Shown here: piece after piece, positions 16,327-24,132 of the stretch
Position numbering within the stretch: the first letter of the stretch is position 1
Layout: every line of letters starts with the position of its first letter
Origin: Corynebacterium yonathiae
GTDB taxonomy: Bacteria; Actinomycetota; Actinomycetes; Mycobacteriales; Mycobacteriaceae
Direction of reading: 5' to 3'
DNA: 64,000 nt
Assembly: GCF_027570195.1 (NCBI RefSeq)
Contig: NZ_JAKMUZ010000010.1
Coordinates: forward strand, 35,605 to 99,604
Made by a program: the position numbers and the translations under genes
Notes under the pieces: generated by a model
What the model was told of the DNA's origin: nothing
The model's input: the letters and a program-made list of their open reading frames with translations, nothing else
Databases searched by the model: none

Positions 16327-17319
16327 CTAGCCCCGGGCGATGCGAAGGCCCGTTTCCGGATCGAAGCGGTGCGCCTCGCGTGGGTTGAAGGTCAGCACCG
16401 CCTCTTCACCGCGCTGCGGTGGGGTACCCTCGGCGCGGGCGACCAACCTATTCTCGCCCACGGTGACATAGACATAAGACTCTGCGCCCAGCTCTTCCAC
16501 AATGTCCACCACGCCCTGGAAGCCTACCGGGCCTTTATTGATAAACATCTTTTCCGGCCGCACACCCACGCGGGAACCGTTGTAGTCAAAGATGTTCATC
16601 GCCGGCGAACCGATGAAGCCGGCGACGAATTCGTTTGCGGGGGCGTCATAAAGCTCGCGCGGCGGGGCAACCTGCTGCAGCTCGCCGTCCTTGAGCACCG
16701 CCACGCGGTCACCCATGGTCATAGCCTCAACCTGGTCGTGGGTGACGTAAACCGTCGTCGTGCCCAGGCGCTGCTGCAGGCTGGCCAACTCCGCACGGGT
16801 CTGCACGCGCAGCTTGGCATCCAAGTTAGAGAGCGGCTCATCCATGAGGAATGCCTTCGGCTCGCGCACAATGGCGCGGCCCATAGCCACCCGCTGGCGC
16901 TGGCCACCGGATAGATCCTTGGGCTTGCGCTTGAGATACTCGGTCAGGCCGAGCGTTTCCGCCGCTTCGTGCACCTTGGCCTTGATTTCGGCCTTCGGTA
17001 GTTTCGCCAACTTCAAGGCAAAGCCCATGTTTTCCTCCACCGTCAGGTGCGGGTAGAGGGCATAGTTCTGGAAGACCATGGCGATATCGCGATCGCCTGG
17101 CTCTAGGTCGGTCACATCCTTGCCATCGATGGTGATGCGGCCGCTGGAGGTAGGTTCCAGCCCCGCCAGCGCACGCAGCGTCGTGGACTTGCCGCAACCT
17201 GAAGGGCCAACGAGGACCAAAAACTCGCCGTCCGCGATATCGAGATCCAAGTCCTTAACCGTGGGAGCGCTCGCGCCGGGGTAGGTGATGTTGACCTTTT
17301 CAAAAGTGACCTTTGCCAT
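16327..17319 (-). CDS. tusK: Sugar ABC transporter ATPase, MsmK/UgpC type
   Basis: The 330-residue ATPase has Walker A GPSGCGKST (near 38-46), Q-loop MVFQNYALYPHL, signature LSGGQRQRVAMGRA, Walker B AFLMDEPLSNLD, and the H-loop VTHDQVEAM. The C-terminal regulatory domain (about 240-330, GVRPEKM, NPREAHRFD) is typical of MalK-like subunits. It powers the trehalose/maltose-type importer encoded downstream. ATG at 17319 fits the family start MAKVTF. Only 44 bases separate it from the divergent birA start, so both promoters lie in a very short region or transcripts are nearly leaderless. Confidence 0.88.
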   Translation of the reverse strand: MAKVTFEKVNITYPGASAPTVKDLDLDIADGEFLVLVGPSGCGKSTTLRALAGLEPTSSGRITIDGKDVTDLEPGDRDIAMVFQNYALYPHLTVEENMGFALKLAKLPKAEIKAKVHEAAETLGLTEYLKRKPKDLSGGQRQRVAMGRAIVREPKAFLMDEPLSNLDAKLRVQTRAELASLQQRLGTTTVYVTHDQVEAMTMGDRVAVLKDGELQQVAPPRELYDAPANEFVAGFIGSPAMNIFDYNGSRVGVRPEKMFINKGPVGFQGVVDIVEELGAESYVYVTVGENRLVARAEGTPPQRGEEAVLTFNPREAHRFDPETGLRIARG

Positions 17320-17363
17320 GCGCAACACACTAGCACCATTGATGGCCGGTATCCTTAAGGCTT

Positions 17364-18248
17364 ATGACTGCACTTGATTTGGAACGCATTCGCACCGCGC
17401 TGGCAGACGATTTCACCACCATCCATTTCGTGGAAAAGACCGGCTCCACTAATACCGATTTGATGCAGGCCAACAATGTTGCGGGTGGCACTGTGCTGCT
17501 TGCCGACGAACAACTTTCCGGCAAGGGTCGCCTCGGCCGCTCCTGGACCGCACCGGCCGGCTCCCAGGTTATTCTCTCCGTGCTCTTGCTGCCGGAATCT
17601 CTCGATCGCCTCGGCACCCTACCTCTGGCAGCGGGCCTCGCGGTGACCGATTCCATTGAGGGCACCGTGCTGAAGTGGCCGAATGATGTGCATATCGACG
17701 GCAATAAGCTGTGCGGCATCCTTGCTGAGGCCGGCCCTGTGGGCCAGGCTTTCAAGGCCACGCCAAAGACAGAATTCACCAAGGTGGAAGTGGGCAAGGC
17801 TGAACTTAATAAGGCTGAGGTCAACAAGGCCGAAGTTAACAAGGCCGAGGTCAATAAGGCGGAGCTCAATAAAACCGTAAGCGGTGCCGCACCGTCTGCG
17901 CGCGTCGTCGTGGGCATGGGCATCAATGTCACCCTGACTCGTGAGGACCTACCGATTGAAAAGGCCACCTCGCTCGCGCTCGAGGGCCGCGATACGGACC
18001 GCACCGAGCTGGCCATTACCGTGCTGAAGAACCTGCGCCGCCGCATCGTGCAATGGGAGAACCAAGATCCGCAGCTCCTGCTCGACTACCGTGCGGTCTG
18101 CTCCTCGCTCGGCCAGGAGGTGCGCCTAGAAACCCCGTCCGGCGATGTCACCGGGCACGTCGATGAAATCGGCGAGGACGGACGCATCATGGTCGCCGGC
18201 GAGTACTACTCCGCGGGCGATGTCACGCACCTGCGCCCACAGCAGTAA
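17364..18248 (+). CDS. birA: Biotin-protein ligase with inserted five-residue repeats
   Basis: The 294-residue protein attaches biotin to the BCCP domain of acyl-CoA carboxylase. It lacks the N-terminal DNA-binding domain of bifunctional BirA. The catalytic motifs are present: KTGSTNTDLMQ near 21-31, the biotinyl-AMP loop SGKGRLGRSW near 52-61, LKWPNDVHIDGNKLCGILAE near 111-130 and VVVGMGINV near 180. Unusually, residues about 140-172, between the Gly-Ile-Leu-Ala-Glu strand and VVVGMGINV, hold about six tandem copies of a K-A-E-(V/L)-N unit. In normal BirA this junction is a short turn. The SseA, accBC and accE genes nearby belong to the same locus type in other corynebacteria. Confidence 0.92.
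   Translation: MTALDLERIRTALADDFTTIHFVEKTGSTNTDLMQANNVAGGTVLLADEQLSGKGRLGRSWTAPAGSQVILSVLLLPESLDRLGTLPLAAGLAVTDSIEGTVLKWPNDVHIDGNKLCGILAEAGPVGQAFKATPKTEFTKVEVGKAELNKAEVNKAEVNKAEVNKAELNKTVSGAAPSARVVVGMGINVTLTREDLPIEKATSLALEGRDTDRTELAITVLKNLRRRIVQWENQDPQLLLDYRAVCSSLGQEVRLETPSGDVTGHVDEIGEDGRIMVAGEYYSAGDVTHLRPQQ
17784..17874 (+). repeat. Tandem 15-bp coding repeat inside birA
   Basis: About six 15-base units of the form AAGGCxGAxxTxAAx encode K-A-E-(V/L)-N. The copies differ mainly at third positions (GCT/GCC/GCG, GAA/GAG, AAT/AAC), so the peptide is preserved while the DNA has drifted, which implies selection on the protein repeat. Confidence 0.85.
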
Positions 18249-18285
18249 ACCACCACAGTAGACACGCGAGGTAGCATCCATAGCT

Positions 18286-18726
18286 ATGGGACTAATGAAG
18301 ATGGGCCAAGGTGAGGTCAAACGCGCGGATGTCTCCGCGCCGTTTCGCGCGCTGATTTTCCCCTTCCTCGAGCTCATCCTCATCACCGGCCTGCTGTGGA
18401 TTGCCATCGGCTGGTGCGATGTCCAAGCAGTAGACCCGATGCTGCGCAACGGCCTCGTCGCGGTATGGGCCCTGCTAGGAATCTGGCGCTTTGTCATTCC
18501 TCTTTTTAAGGCCCGCCGCAAGCGCTTCATCGTGACTAATAGGCGCGTCATCGCGCGCGAGGGCCGCAATATCGATTCGATTCCGCTGCAGGATATCCGC
18601 GGCGCCCGCAAGCGCCGGGGCGGGGTATCCCTAGCGATTAACGGCTGGGATCGGGCCATGTATTTTCCCAACGTGGCCAAGCCCAAGCGCGTGGCCGAGA
18701 TTATTAATGATCGCCCTTGGTTTTAA
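18286..18726 (+). CDS. Membrane PH-domain protein (bPH2-like)
   Basis: The 146-residue protein has two membrane helices (about 24-45 and 54-72). A PH-like domain follows with RRKRFIVTNRRVIAREG, IPLQDIRGARKRRGGVSLAING and YFPNVAKPKRVAEII, the pattern of bacterial PH domain proteins (YdbS-type). Function is unknown; such proteins are thought to bind lipid or protein partners at the membrane. It follows birA by 37 bases and is probably co-transcribed. Its last 23 bases overlap the end of the convergent acetolactate decarboxylase gene. Confidence 0.8.
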   Translation: MGLMKMGQGEVKRADVSAPFRALIFPFLELILITGLLWIAIGWCDVQAVDPMLRNGLVAVWALLGIWRFVIPLFKARRKRFIVTNRRVIAREGRNIDSIPLQDIRGARKRRGGVSLAINGWDRAMYFPNVAKPKRVAEIINDRPWF

Positions 18727-19435
18727 CCTCGGTGGTGTGCAGCTGGCTATCCAGATCCTCGGGGGAGAGGTTGGCTCGGCTGAATTCTTGCGTCAGCGGC
18801 AGGCGCAGCTCTAGATCGGAAGCGGGGCAGAGCTCAACCGTTGCCTTATCCACTACGTAGTCCAGCACGTGGCCACCGGAAGTGCGGGCGGCGTCGATAA
18901 AGTGCACGTGGCAGCCCGGTACCGAGATTCCCTTTTCATAGACAGGGGTGCGGAAGCCGCCGATAACGCCCTCGACGTCCTTAAAGTGCAGCTCCTTATC
19001 GCCACCAACGGCCTCAGACATTGGTGGGTAGGGCTTTTCTTGTTTGACCACCGTGCGGGTGGTCACCTCCTTGAACGTGCCCACGATGCGCACTGCGTAC
19101 ATGTAGTTAGCGGAAGGCTCGAGCTTATCGATGAACGCGGAGAGCTGATCGCGGCGCAGGCCCGCGGGGGCGTCGGCAGTAATGCGCGGGACAAAGTTCG
19201 TGGCCACCGCGTAGGGGGTCCGTTGTTCTAGGTCTGCAATCTGCGCGGAGCCATCGCCGCGCAGCTGGTAGCAGGTGCCATCCAAAATGATCATCTCTCC
19301 GTCGAGGCCATCAAAGGTGCCGAGGCCAAAATTGCCCTTACCAAGCAGTTCCGAAATGGTCATTTCGCCGTCATAAATGCCGTCCAGCAAAGCGCTCATG
19401 AGGGAATTTTGGAAGATGGTATGACGAGTGAACAT
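18704..19435 (-). CDS. budA: Alpha-acetolactate decarboxylase
   Basis: The 243-residue enzyme converts alpha-acetolactate to acetoin in the cytoplasm. Family motifs are clear: FQNSLMSALLDGIYDGEMTI at the start, GNFGLGTFDGLDGEMIILDG near 35-54, and the metal site CHVHFIDAARTSGGHVLDY near 187-205 with three His. ATG at 19435 matches the family start. Only 25 bases separate it from the divergent purK start, so its promoter must lie inside purK or be shared, and its 3' end overlaps the PH-domain gene. It sits between genes that are adjacent in the usual corynebacterial order, suggesting insertion at this point. Confidence 0.92.
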   Translation of the reverse strand: MFTRHTIFQNSLMSALLDGIYDGEMTISELLGKGNFGLGTFDGLDGEMIILDGTCYQLRGDGSAQIADLEQRTPYAVATNFVPRITADAPAGLRRDQLSAFIDKLEPSANYMYAVRIVGTFKEVTTRTVVKQEKPYPPMSEAVGGDKELHFKDVEGVIGGFRTPVYEKGISVPGCHVHFIDAARTSGGHVLDYVVDKATVELCPASDLELRLPLTQEFSRANLSPEDLDSQLHTTEVKTKGDH

Positions 19436-19460
19436 AGTATCCAGGCTAGTATTGGGGGAC

Positions 19461-20630
19461 GTGAGTGACTTAAAGCCTATTGTAACTGTTTGTGGCGACG
19501 GCCAGCTGGCTCGCATGATGCAGCCGGCCGCCGCGGAACTCGATATTCACCTGCGGATTCTGGCTAGCAAGCCGGACTCCTCCGCCGCGCAGGTCACCCC
19601 GGACGTGGTGTTGGGGGATTACACCTCCTTGGAGGAGCTGCGCGGCGTGGCAGAGGGCGCGGATGCCATTACCTTCGAGCATGAGCATGTGCCCAACGAG
19701 CACTCCGCCGCGCTTATCGACGCCGGATTTAACGTCCAGCCACAGCCCACCGCCCTTATCTATGCGCAGGATAAGCTCAAGATGCGCGAAAAGCTCGCCG
19801 CGCTGGGCGCTCCTGTGCCGCGCTTTGCCGCCATCGACTCGGTGGCCGATGCCCGCGCCTTTTTCGACGCCGTCGATGGCCGAGTATGCCTCAAGGCCCG
19901 CCGCGGTGGTTATGACGGCAAAGGCGTATGGTTCCCCACCGCCGATAATTGCTTTGAGCTGGTCTCCGAGCTGCTCGAGGCCGGAACCCCGCTGATGGCC
20001 GAGGAAAAGGTGGAACTTACCCGCGAGCTTTCCATCTTGGTCGCCCGCCGTCCTTCCGGCGAGGCCAAGGTATGGCCGATTACCCAATCCCGCCAGGAAA
20101 ACGGCATTTGCGCCGAGGCCATTGCCCCCGCCCCTGGCCTTACACCGGAACTTTCCCAGCGCGCGTCCGAGCTGGGCCTGTCCATCGCCGAGTCCCTCGG
20201 CGTGACCGGCGTGCTGGCCGTCGAACTCTTTGCTTTCGACGGCCCTGAGGGCGAGGATATCTCCGTCAACGAACTGGCCATGCGCCCGCATAACACCGGC
20301 CACTGGACCCAGGACGGCAGCGTGACCTCCCAATTTGAGCAGCACCTGCGCGCCGTACTCGACCTCTCCTTGGGCGCAGTCGACGCGCTCGCACCCGTTA
20401 CCGTGATGGCCAATGTTTTGGGCGCCGACGAAGATCCCGCCATGCCTATGCCGGAGCGCGTCCGCGAGGTCATGCAGCGCTACCCGCAGGCCAAGATTCA
20501 CCTTTACGGCAAGGACCATCGCCCCGGCCGCAAGATTGGCCACGTCAACGTCACTGGTGAAGATACCGACGAGACCCTGACCATCGCCCGCCAGGCCGCG
20601 CACTTCCTCGTGCACGCCACATGGGCTTAA
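19461..20630 (+). CDS. purK: 5-(carboxyamino)imidazole ribonucleotide synthase
   Basis: The 389-residue ATP-grasp enzyme carboxylates AIR to N5-CAIR in purine synthesis. Motifs include GDGQLARMMQPAA at the start, FEHEHVPNEH near 70, KARRGGYDGKGVWF near 145-158, VNELAMRPHNTGHWTQDG near 265-282 and the C-terminal LYGKDHRPGRKIGHVN. GTG at 19461 is preceded by GGGGGAC. purE follows 24 bases later. Confidence 0.95.
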   Translation: MSDLKPIVTVCGDGQLARMMQPAAAELDIHLRILASKPDSSAAQVTPDVVLGDYTSLEELRGVAEGADAITFEHEHVPNEHSAALIDAGFNVQPQPTALIYAQDKLKMREKLAALGAPVPRFAAIDSVADARAFFDAVDGRVCLKARRGGYDGKGVWFPTADNCFELVSELLEAGTPLMAEEKVELTRELSILVARRPSGEAKVWPITQSRQENGICAEAIAPAPGLTPELSQRASELGLSIAESLGVTGVLAVELFAFDGPEGEDISVNELAMRPHNTGHWTQDGSVTSQFEQHLRAVLDLSLGAVDALAPVTVMANVLGADEDPAMPMPERVREVMQRYPQAKIHLYGKDHRPGRKIGHVNVTGEDTDETLTIARQAAHFLVHATWA

Positions 20631-20654
20631 AATCCTGCCTGTAGAAAGGACACT

Positions 20655-21155
20655 ATGCAACCGCATGTAGGCATCATCATGGGCTCCGATTCCGATTGGC
20701 CCACCGTTGAACCCGCCGCTCAGGTCCTCGCGGACTTCGGCATCCCCTTCGAAGTCGGCGTGGTCAGTGCCCACCGCACCCCGGAAAAGATGCTGGCCTA
20801 TGCAAAGGAAGCCCATACCCGCGGGTTGAAGGCAATTATCGCCTGCGCCGGCGGTGCCGCGCACCTTCCCGGCATGGTCGCTGCGGCCACGCCGCTGCCG
20901 GTCATCGGCATCCCGCGCGCACTGAAGGATCTCGATGGCCTCGACTCCCTCCTGTCCATCGTGCAGATGCCCAGCGGCGTGCCGGTAGCCACCGTCTCCA
21001 TCGGCGGTGCGAAGAACGCCGGCCTGCTTGCCGCCCGCATCCTCGGCGCTGGCGACCCCGCCATCCAAGACAAAATGGTGGATTACCAGAAGCAGATGGC
21101 CGAGGAAGTAGAGCAGAAGGATAAGAACCTGCGCGACAAGCTGCTAGGGGAGTAG
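20655..21155 (+). CDS. purE: N5-CAIR mutase, class I
   Basis: The 166-residue enzyme rearranges N5-CAIR to CAIR. It has MGSDSDWP near 10-17, the SAHRTPEKM loop and the [14 protein letters not shown] loop of class I PurE. ATG at 20655 follows AAAGGA. It acts directly after PurK and shares its operon. An AT-rich inverted repeat after the stop (21177-21233) can serve as terminator. Confidence 0.95.
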   Translation: MQPHVGIIMGSDSDWPTVEPAAQVLADFGIPFEVGVVSAHRTPEKMLAYAKEAHTRGLKAIIACAGGAAHLPGMVAAATPLPVIGIPRALKDLDGLDSLLSIVQMPSGVPVATVSIGGAKNAGLLAARILGAGDPAIQDKMVDYQKQMAEEVEQKDKNLRDKLLGE

Positions 21156-21176
21156 CTCTCCGGTCTAAGGCCAAAC

Positions 21177-21233
21177 AAAACAAGCACGTTTTAGCCAAAA
21201 CAACGTAGTTTTTCGGCAAAACGTGCTTGTTTT
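21177..21233. repeat. Perfect 16-bp inverted repeat with CAAGCACG core
   Basis: AAAACAAGCACGTTTT and AAAACGTGCTTGTTTT are exact reverse complements, separated by 25 bases that contain a smaller AAAACAACG/CGTAGTTTTT-like pairing. It follows purE and may terminate its transcript. The CAAGCACG core occurs again, inverted, 50 bases on. Confidence 0.75.
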
Positions 21234-21279
21234 GTCTCCTAGTCTCTAGCGAAGTTCTCGTCGCCCCTTGCCAACATGC

Positions 21280-21335
21280 CAAACAAGCACGATTGGGCAA
21301 AATTCGCGGAGGAAAAGGGTAAAACGTGCTTGCTT
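21280..21335. repeat. Second, imperfect copy of the CAAGCACG inverted repeat
   Basis: CAAACAAGCACG at 21280-21291 faces CGTGCTTGCTTTG at 21324-21336. It is a degenerate copy of the inverted repeat at 21177-21233, and lies just upstream of the DUF559-type gene. Confidence 0.6.
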
Positions 21336-21412
21336 TGCATCGTTGTAGCCTGCGGGGTGAGGAAGCGTGCTTTAAGCTTTCGGGCAGGGGAATAATGCTC
21401 AAAGGGGGAAGC

Positions 21413-22276
21413 ATGGAAGAAGTACTGGTTTCAGGCTTAAGCAGGGGCGAGCTTAAAACTCATGTAGCGAATGGAAAGATAATCCGAATCGGCCGCGGGA
21501 TCTATACGTGGCGGGAACCGACTCCTATGGAGGTAGCTCGCATCCTGCAAAAGCGGTGGCCTGGAATCATGATTGCAGGAAACTCTGCGGTGCAGCTGTA
21601 CTCCAAGAAGGAGATGACCTTTCCTCTGAAATTTGCCTACAGGCACATCCTGAGCGGTTCACAGTGGTTTGAAGTCGAGCGAACCCGGCAGAAGACGAGA
21701 TTTACTTTTGAAGGTATCCCCGTGCAAAATCCCCTGCTAGCTGCGGCTGCGGTGGATGACGACCTAGCAGTAACGATGCTTGAAACGCGGTATCAAAACA
21801 GACGCGGTAAGCAAGCCATAGAAAAAGACCTCGGATGTATCGCGCGGGTACCAGCTCGGGTTCGGGAATTAGTGAACAAATCTGCGGTAGGTGCCGATAG
21901 CGAAGCAGAAAGGAAAGTAGTCCGCGAGCTTCAGCGTCGTGGGAAGAAGGTTCAGGTAAACCACCGGATAGGACCCTATTTATGGGACATCGTTGTAGGG
22001 AAGGTCGCCGTTGAAATCGATGGCTATGACTTCCATAAAGCGGAGGATTTGGGGACCTTCGTTAAAGACCGGTGGAAGGGAAATGATGCGGCGCTAAGAG
22101 GGTATACCGTTCTTCGCTATTCAGGCAGCTGCGTTAAGCATCACTTGGTGGATGTGGTTCAGCAGATTTCTGAGGCTCACAAGGGACGAACGAATTTCGG
22201 CTCTCTTGCTCACGAATCCGTGTGGCGTTGGCATTGGCTCTTAGCCAGGTGTGAAGCCGAGCCAATTTACGGCTAG
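21413..22276 (+). CDS. AbiEi-like winged-helix plus DUF559/Vsr-like nuclease domain protein
   Basis: The 287-residue protein begins with a winged-helix-like region (SRGELKTHVANGKIIRIGRGIYTW, residues 9-33) as in AbiEi-type proteins. It ends in a DUF559-type domain: SEAERKVVRELQRRGKKVQVNHRIGPYLWDIVVGKVAVEIDGYDFHK (about 163-212) has the E, D and E-x-D arrangement of Vsr/PD-(D/E)XK-like nucleases. These genes are common, single and variable in actinobacteria and have no proven role. ATG at 21413 follows AAAGGGGG. GC content is lower than the neighbours and base use is less biased, hinting at transfer. Its stop codon overlaps the convergent antitoxin stop. Confidence 0.75.
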   Translation: MEEVLVSGLSRGELKTHVANGKIIRIGRGIYTWREPTPMEVARILQKRWPGIMIAGNSAVQLYSKKEMTFPLKFAYRHILSGSQWFEVERTRQKTRFTFEGIPVQNPLLAAAAVDDDLAVTMLETRYQNRRGKQAIEKDLGCIARVPARVRELVNKSAVGADSEAERKVVRELQRRGKKVQVNHRIGPYLWDIVVGKVAVEIDGYDFHKAEDLGTFVKDRWKGNDAALRGYTVLRYSGSCVKHHLVDVVQQISEAHKGRTNFGSLAHESVWRWHWLLARCEAEPIYG

Positions 22277-22542
22277 CGCCCTTCAATTTCTTCCGTGACC
22301 TCCTCAAAAGAGAAGCGTTCGCCGGTATCGGCGGCGCGGGCTTGGCGGAGGGCTTCAGCATCTGCGGCGGCTTCGAGATGGTCAAGGAAAGCTAGTTCCT
22401 GAGGCGAAATGATAACTGCGGCTTCCTTACCGTTGCGGGTGACAACGGTGCGGGTGCCTGCGTAGTGGGCTTGGTCAATGACCTGGCCTAAGCGGGTGCG
22501 GAGTTCGGAAAGTGGCAAAGACAATGAAAGCTCCTGAAACAT
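22273..22542 (-). CDS. Phd/YefM-family antitoxin
   Basis: The 89-residue protein has the Phd/YefM start LPLSELRTRLGQVIDQAHYAGTRTVVTRNGKEAAVIISPQELAFL and an acidic C-terminal tail that would wrap the toxin. The N-terminal part usually binds DNA and represses the operon. ATG at 22542 has almost no leader: the operator-like palindrome ends three bases before it. The matching toxin gene lies divergently on the other strand instead of downstream. Its stop overlaps the DUF559 gene stop (CTAG). Confidence 0.85.
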   Translation of the reverse strand: MFQELSLSLPLSELRTRLGQVIDQAHYAGTRTVVTRNGKEAAVIISPQELAFLDHLEAAADAEALRQARAADTGERFSFEEVTEEIEGR

Positions 22543-22545
22543 CAA

Positions 22546-22560
22546 AGTACTACTAGTACT
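22546..22560. promoter_or_regulatory. Palindromic operator between divergent antitoxin and toxin
   Basis: AGTACTACTAGTACT is a near-perfect palindrome (two AGTACT arms) inside the 51-base spacer between the two starts. Such a site is expected for antitoxin-mediated repression, and here could control both directions. Confidence 0.55.
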
Positions 22561-22593
22561 AAGTTAGCAAAGAGTACAACTTTCTAAGAGGTC

Positions 22594-22860
22594 ATGGAAT
22601 ACAAAATCGCGTTTACACGGCAGGCCAAGCGAGAGTTACACAAAATCCATCAGGGAAACCGAAAGCAATATCAACGGATTAAGCGCGCGATCGGTGGACT
22701 GGCTCAAGACCCATACCCACAAGGGTCTATCACTTTATCCGGCAGGAGTGGCCGAAGAATAAGGGTGGGAAATTACCGCGTGCTGTACTCCGTAGAGGAG
22801 CAAGAAGTTCTGGTGGAAGTGTTTACGATAGGGGCACGCGGAAACGTCTATAAGCGCTAA
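22594..22860 (+). CDS. RelE/ParE-family toxin
   Basis: The 88-residue basic protein has the RelE pattern: MEYKIAFTRQAKRELHKI start, LAQDPYPQGSITLSGRSGRRIRVGNYRVLYSVEE (about 38-69), and a final VFTIGARGNVYKR. RelE-type toxins cut mRNA on the ribosome; ParE-type hit gyrase. The R-x-R-V-G-x-Y-R-V-x-Y motif favours RelE. ATG at 22594 follows AAGAGG. Divergent orientation from its antitoxin is unusual. The stop overlaps that of the convergent rbsD by three bases. Confidence 0.86.
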   Translation: MEYKIAFTRQAKRELHKIHQGNRKQYQRIKRAIGGLAQDPYPQGSITLSGRSGRRIRVGNYRVLYSVEEQEVLVEVFTIGARGNVYKR

Positions 22861-23231
22861 AAGGGAACACCGGAGTGCAAGATGACATTGGCAAACGGCG
22901 TAGTGGAACCAGTCCGCACGACAAAGGAGGCACGGGCGACCTCGCGCTTGAGGTCTTCATGGGAGACCTCGGTGAGGGGGACTGCGGGAAGCAAGGAACG
23001 TACCTCGGGCGGGGTGGAATCGGCGATGGTGGCGGCTTCGACTACGACTTCGTCGAGGAGTGCGGCCAGCGTATCGGCAAAGGTGGGGATGCCGAAGGTA
23101 AGCGTGAGGTCGATGACGGGCACATCGTGAGGGATTGGCAGGCCGCAATCGGCGATAACGAAAGTATCAGTGTGGCCCAGGCGCGCGACGGCACTGGTGA
23201 GCGCGGGATTGAGGAGGCCGGACTTACGCAT
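22857..23231 (-). CDS. rbsD: D-ribose pyranase
   Basis: The 124-residue protein interconverts pyranose and furanose forms of ribose ahead of ribokinase. Family motifs are LLNPALTSAVARLGHTDTFVIADCGLPIP at the start and a C-terminal VVRTGSTTPFANVIL. ATG at 23231 (MRKSG) is the family start; it overlaps the end of rbsK by eight bases. It is the last gene of the ribose operon. Confidence 0.92.
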   Translation of the reverse strand: MRKSGLLNPALTSAVARLGHTDTFVIADCGLPIPHDVPVIDLTLTFGIPTFADTLAALLDEVVVEAATIADSTPPEVRSLLPAVPLTEVSHEDLKREVARASFVVRTGSTTPFANVILHSGVPF

Positions 23232-24132
23232 TGGTGACCTCCGGCAAAACGGATTCGGCGGTGGGATAAGACGGTTGGGCGCCGTTACCGGTGGCGGCAA
23301 AGGCGCCGACGCGGGCGGCGACAGTGGCGGCATCGACAAGCGAGGCTCCACCGAGAAGCTGGGCGCAAAAGGCACCCGCGAAGGCATCGCCGGCGCCGGT
23401 GGTATCCACGGCGGTCACGCGCGGGGTGGGGATATCCGTGCCGCCATCCGGGGTGGCTACGTAGGCGCCGTGGGCGCCGAGGGTGAGCACAACGGAGCGG
23501 AAGCCAGCCTCTACCAGGCGGTGGGCGAGCTCGCGCGGGGCGCCTTCAGCTGGCAGGCCGAGCTGGTTCAAGATAAGCCCGGCTTCGTGTTCGTTGGCCA
23601 GCAGGGGATCGGCCTGCAGAAGCGAGTCACGGTCGACCTTGACCACGGGCGCGAGGTTGACCACCACGCGACCTTGCGCAGCGTCGACTGCCGCCTGGAA
23701 ACCGGAGGCGGGGATTTCGCCCTGCAGGAGGACCACATCGGCATCGGCGATGGTGGAGGCGCGGGCGGTGACAAAGGGGGCATCGACAAGCGCATTGGCG
23801 CCGGGGGAGATGACGATGGTGTTCTCTCCATCGGCCGAGACGGTAATGACGGCGAGGCCGGTATTAGTATCGGCCTGCTCCACCGCGCCGAGATCGATGC
23901 CGGAGGTGCGCATGTAGTGCATGGCCGGTTCGGCATAGGGATCGGAGCCCACCGCGCCCACAAAGGCCACGTTGGCACCCAGCTGCGCCGCCGCAACTGC
24001 CTGGTTAGCGCCCTTTCCGCCAGCTAAAATCTCGCCGCCAGAGCCCAGCAGGGTCTCGCCGGGCTGCGGGTGGCGCTCGGCGTGGACGATGAGATCGGCA
24101 TTGATGGATCCGACGACGGTTAGCTTGCTCAT
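23224..24132 (-). CDS. rbsK: Ribokinase
   Basis: The 302-residue PfkB-family kinase phosphorylates ribose to ribose-5-phosphate. It has VVGSINADLIVHAERHPQPGETLLG, GGKGANQAVAAAQLGA near 39-54, and the catalytic DTTGAGDAFAGAF near 245. It overlaps rbsB by four bases and rbsD by eight, so expression is coupled. Confidence 0.94.
   Translation of the reverse strand: MSKLTVVGSINADLIVHAERHPQPGETLLGSGGEILAGGKGANQAVAAAQLGANVAFVGAVGSDPYAEPAMHYMRTSGIDLGAVEQADTNTGLAVITVSADGENTIVISPGANALVDAPFVTARASTIADADVVLLQGEIPASGFQAAVDAAQGRVVVNLAPVVKVDRDSLLQADPLLANEHEAGLILNQLGLPAEGAPRELAHRLVEAGFRSVVLTLGAHGAYVATPDGGTDIPTPRVTAVDTTGAGDAFAGAFCAQLLGGASLVDAATVAARVGAFAATGNGAQPSYPTAESVLPEVTNA

Noticed and set aside
17784..17874. 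Regularly spaced short repeats considered as a CRISPR-like or intergenic array
   Set aside because: The units are contiguous 15-base codon-phase repeats inside birA with no spacers.
20902..21414. Minus-strand open frame spanning purE and the repeats
   Set aside because: It reads through purE in antisense and through the inverted repeats; the product has no domain-like composition.
21326..22860. A prophage remnant or integrative element around the DUF559 gene and toxin-antitoxin pair
   Set aside because: No integrase, tRNA or attachment-site repeats are visible; the segment is flanked directly by purE and rbsD.
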